This document shows, one piece after another, positions 7,074 to 7,221 of a stretch of 7,221 nt of DNA. The stretch is from positions 1-7,221 of the forward strand of contig CAKSHV010000069.1 in the NCBI GenBank assembly GCA_934457515.1. Reading direction: 5' to 3'. This DNA comes from an uncultured Clostridia bacterium (GTDB lineage Bacteria; Bacillota; Clostridia; RGIG6154). Under the pieces are notes generated by a model, which saw only the letters and a program-made list of their open reading frames with translations, made no database searches and was not told where the DNA came from. How positions within the stretch are numbered: the first letter of the stretch is position 1; every line of letters starts with the position of its first letter. The translations under genes and the position numbers were made by a program.

Positions 7074-7221
7074 TTGACTTAGACAGAATTATACACATTT
7101 TAAATCTGCCAAAAACGCTTGTTGTCGGCAGTTTAAATAAGGCGTTTAACAACTACACGCTGTTTTGTCCTTATCGGGAAAATACGGAATACGCTTACAT
7201 TTTAATTACCGAACTGAACGA
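7070..7221 (+). CDS. Unrecognised eut-operon protein (5' part, runs off the right edge)
   Basis: An ATG overlaps the pduL stop in the arrangement ATGA, and the frame stays open for 50 codons to the window end. The visible protein begins MIDLDRIIHILNLPKTLVVG and continues with FNNYTLFCPYRENTEYAYIL. I do not recognise a family from this much. It is not the start of EutN, EutH or EutQ as I know them. Firmicute eut operons often carry a small conserved protein of unknown function between pduL and eutN, and this would be the natural candidate, by position only. No convincing ribosome binding site precedes it, so it would depend on translational coupling with pduL. Its visible part is AT-rich (about 36 percent GC by hand count) compared with the genes before it. 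Confidence 0.7.
   Translation, partial: MIDLDRIIHILNLPKTLVVGSLNKAFNNYTLFCPYRENTEYAYILITELN

Overview
The window lies inside a bacterial ethanolamine utilization (eut) operon, the gene set for a catabolic bacterial microcompartment (BMC). All genes are on the + strand and packed end to end: eutA (3' part), eutB, eutC, eutL, a BMC-H shell gene with an extra C-terminal domain (eutK/eutM-like), eutE, eutM, eutT, a PduL-type phosphotransacylase, and the start of an unrecognised ORF running off the right edge. No gap exceeds about 25 bases and several genes overlap, so this looks like one co-transcribed, translationally coupled unit. No RNA gene, mobile element, CRISPR array, promoter or terminator is visible inside it.

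The organism is most likely a Firmicute, probably a clostridium. The order eutA-B-C-L-(M/K)-E-M-T-pduL is the one found in Clostridium, Enterococcus and Listeria, unlike the enteric order. Strong AAGGAGG ribosome binding sites precede most genes. EutE is of the AdhE-like type, PduL replaces the enteric EutD phosphotransacetylase, and EutT lacks the enteric CCxxC metal site. Base composition is mixed, with GC-rich alanine/glycine stretches beside TTTTAAA-rich ones, so I do not name a genus.

The parts fit together as follows. EutB and EutC form the adenosylcobalamin-dependent ammonia-lyase that splits ethanolamine into acetaldehyde and ammonia. EutA reactivates that enzyme by removing damaged cofactor, and EutT makes adenosylcobalamin. 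EutE oxidises acetaldehyde to acetyl-CoA inside the compartment, and PduL converts acetyl-CoA to acetyl phosphate, recycling CoA. EutL (trimeric tandem-domain shell protein), EutM (hexameric shell protein) and the extended BMC-H protein build shell facets. The signal-transduction genes (eutV/W), eutS, eutP and eutG expected upstream, and eutN, eutH and eutQ expected downstream, are not in the window.

The system itself is known. The points that deserve a second look are the helix-loop-helix (Rho-N/SAP-like) tail on one shell protein, a probable encapsulation helix at the C-terminus of EutE rather than the N-terminus, the EutT lacking the metal motif, and the unrecognised gene after pduL.
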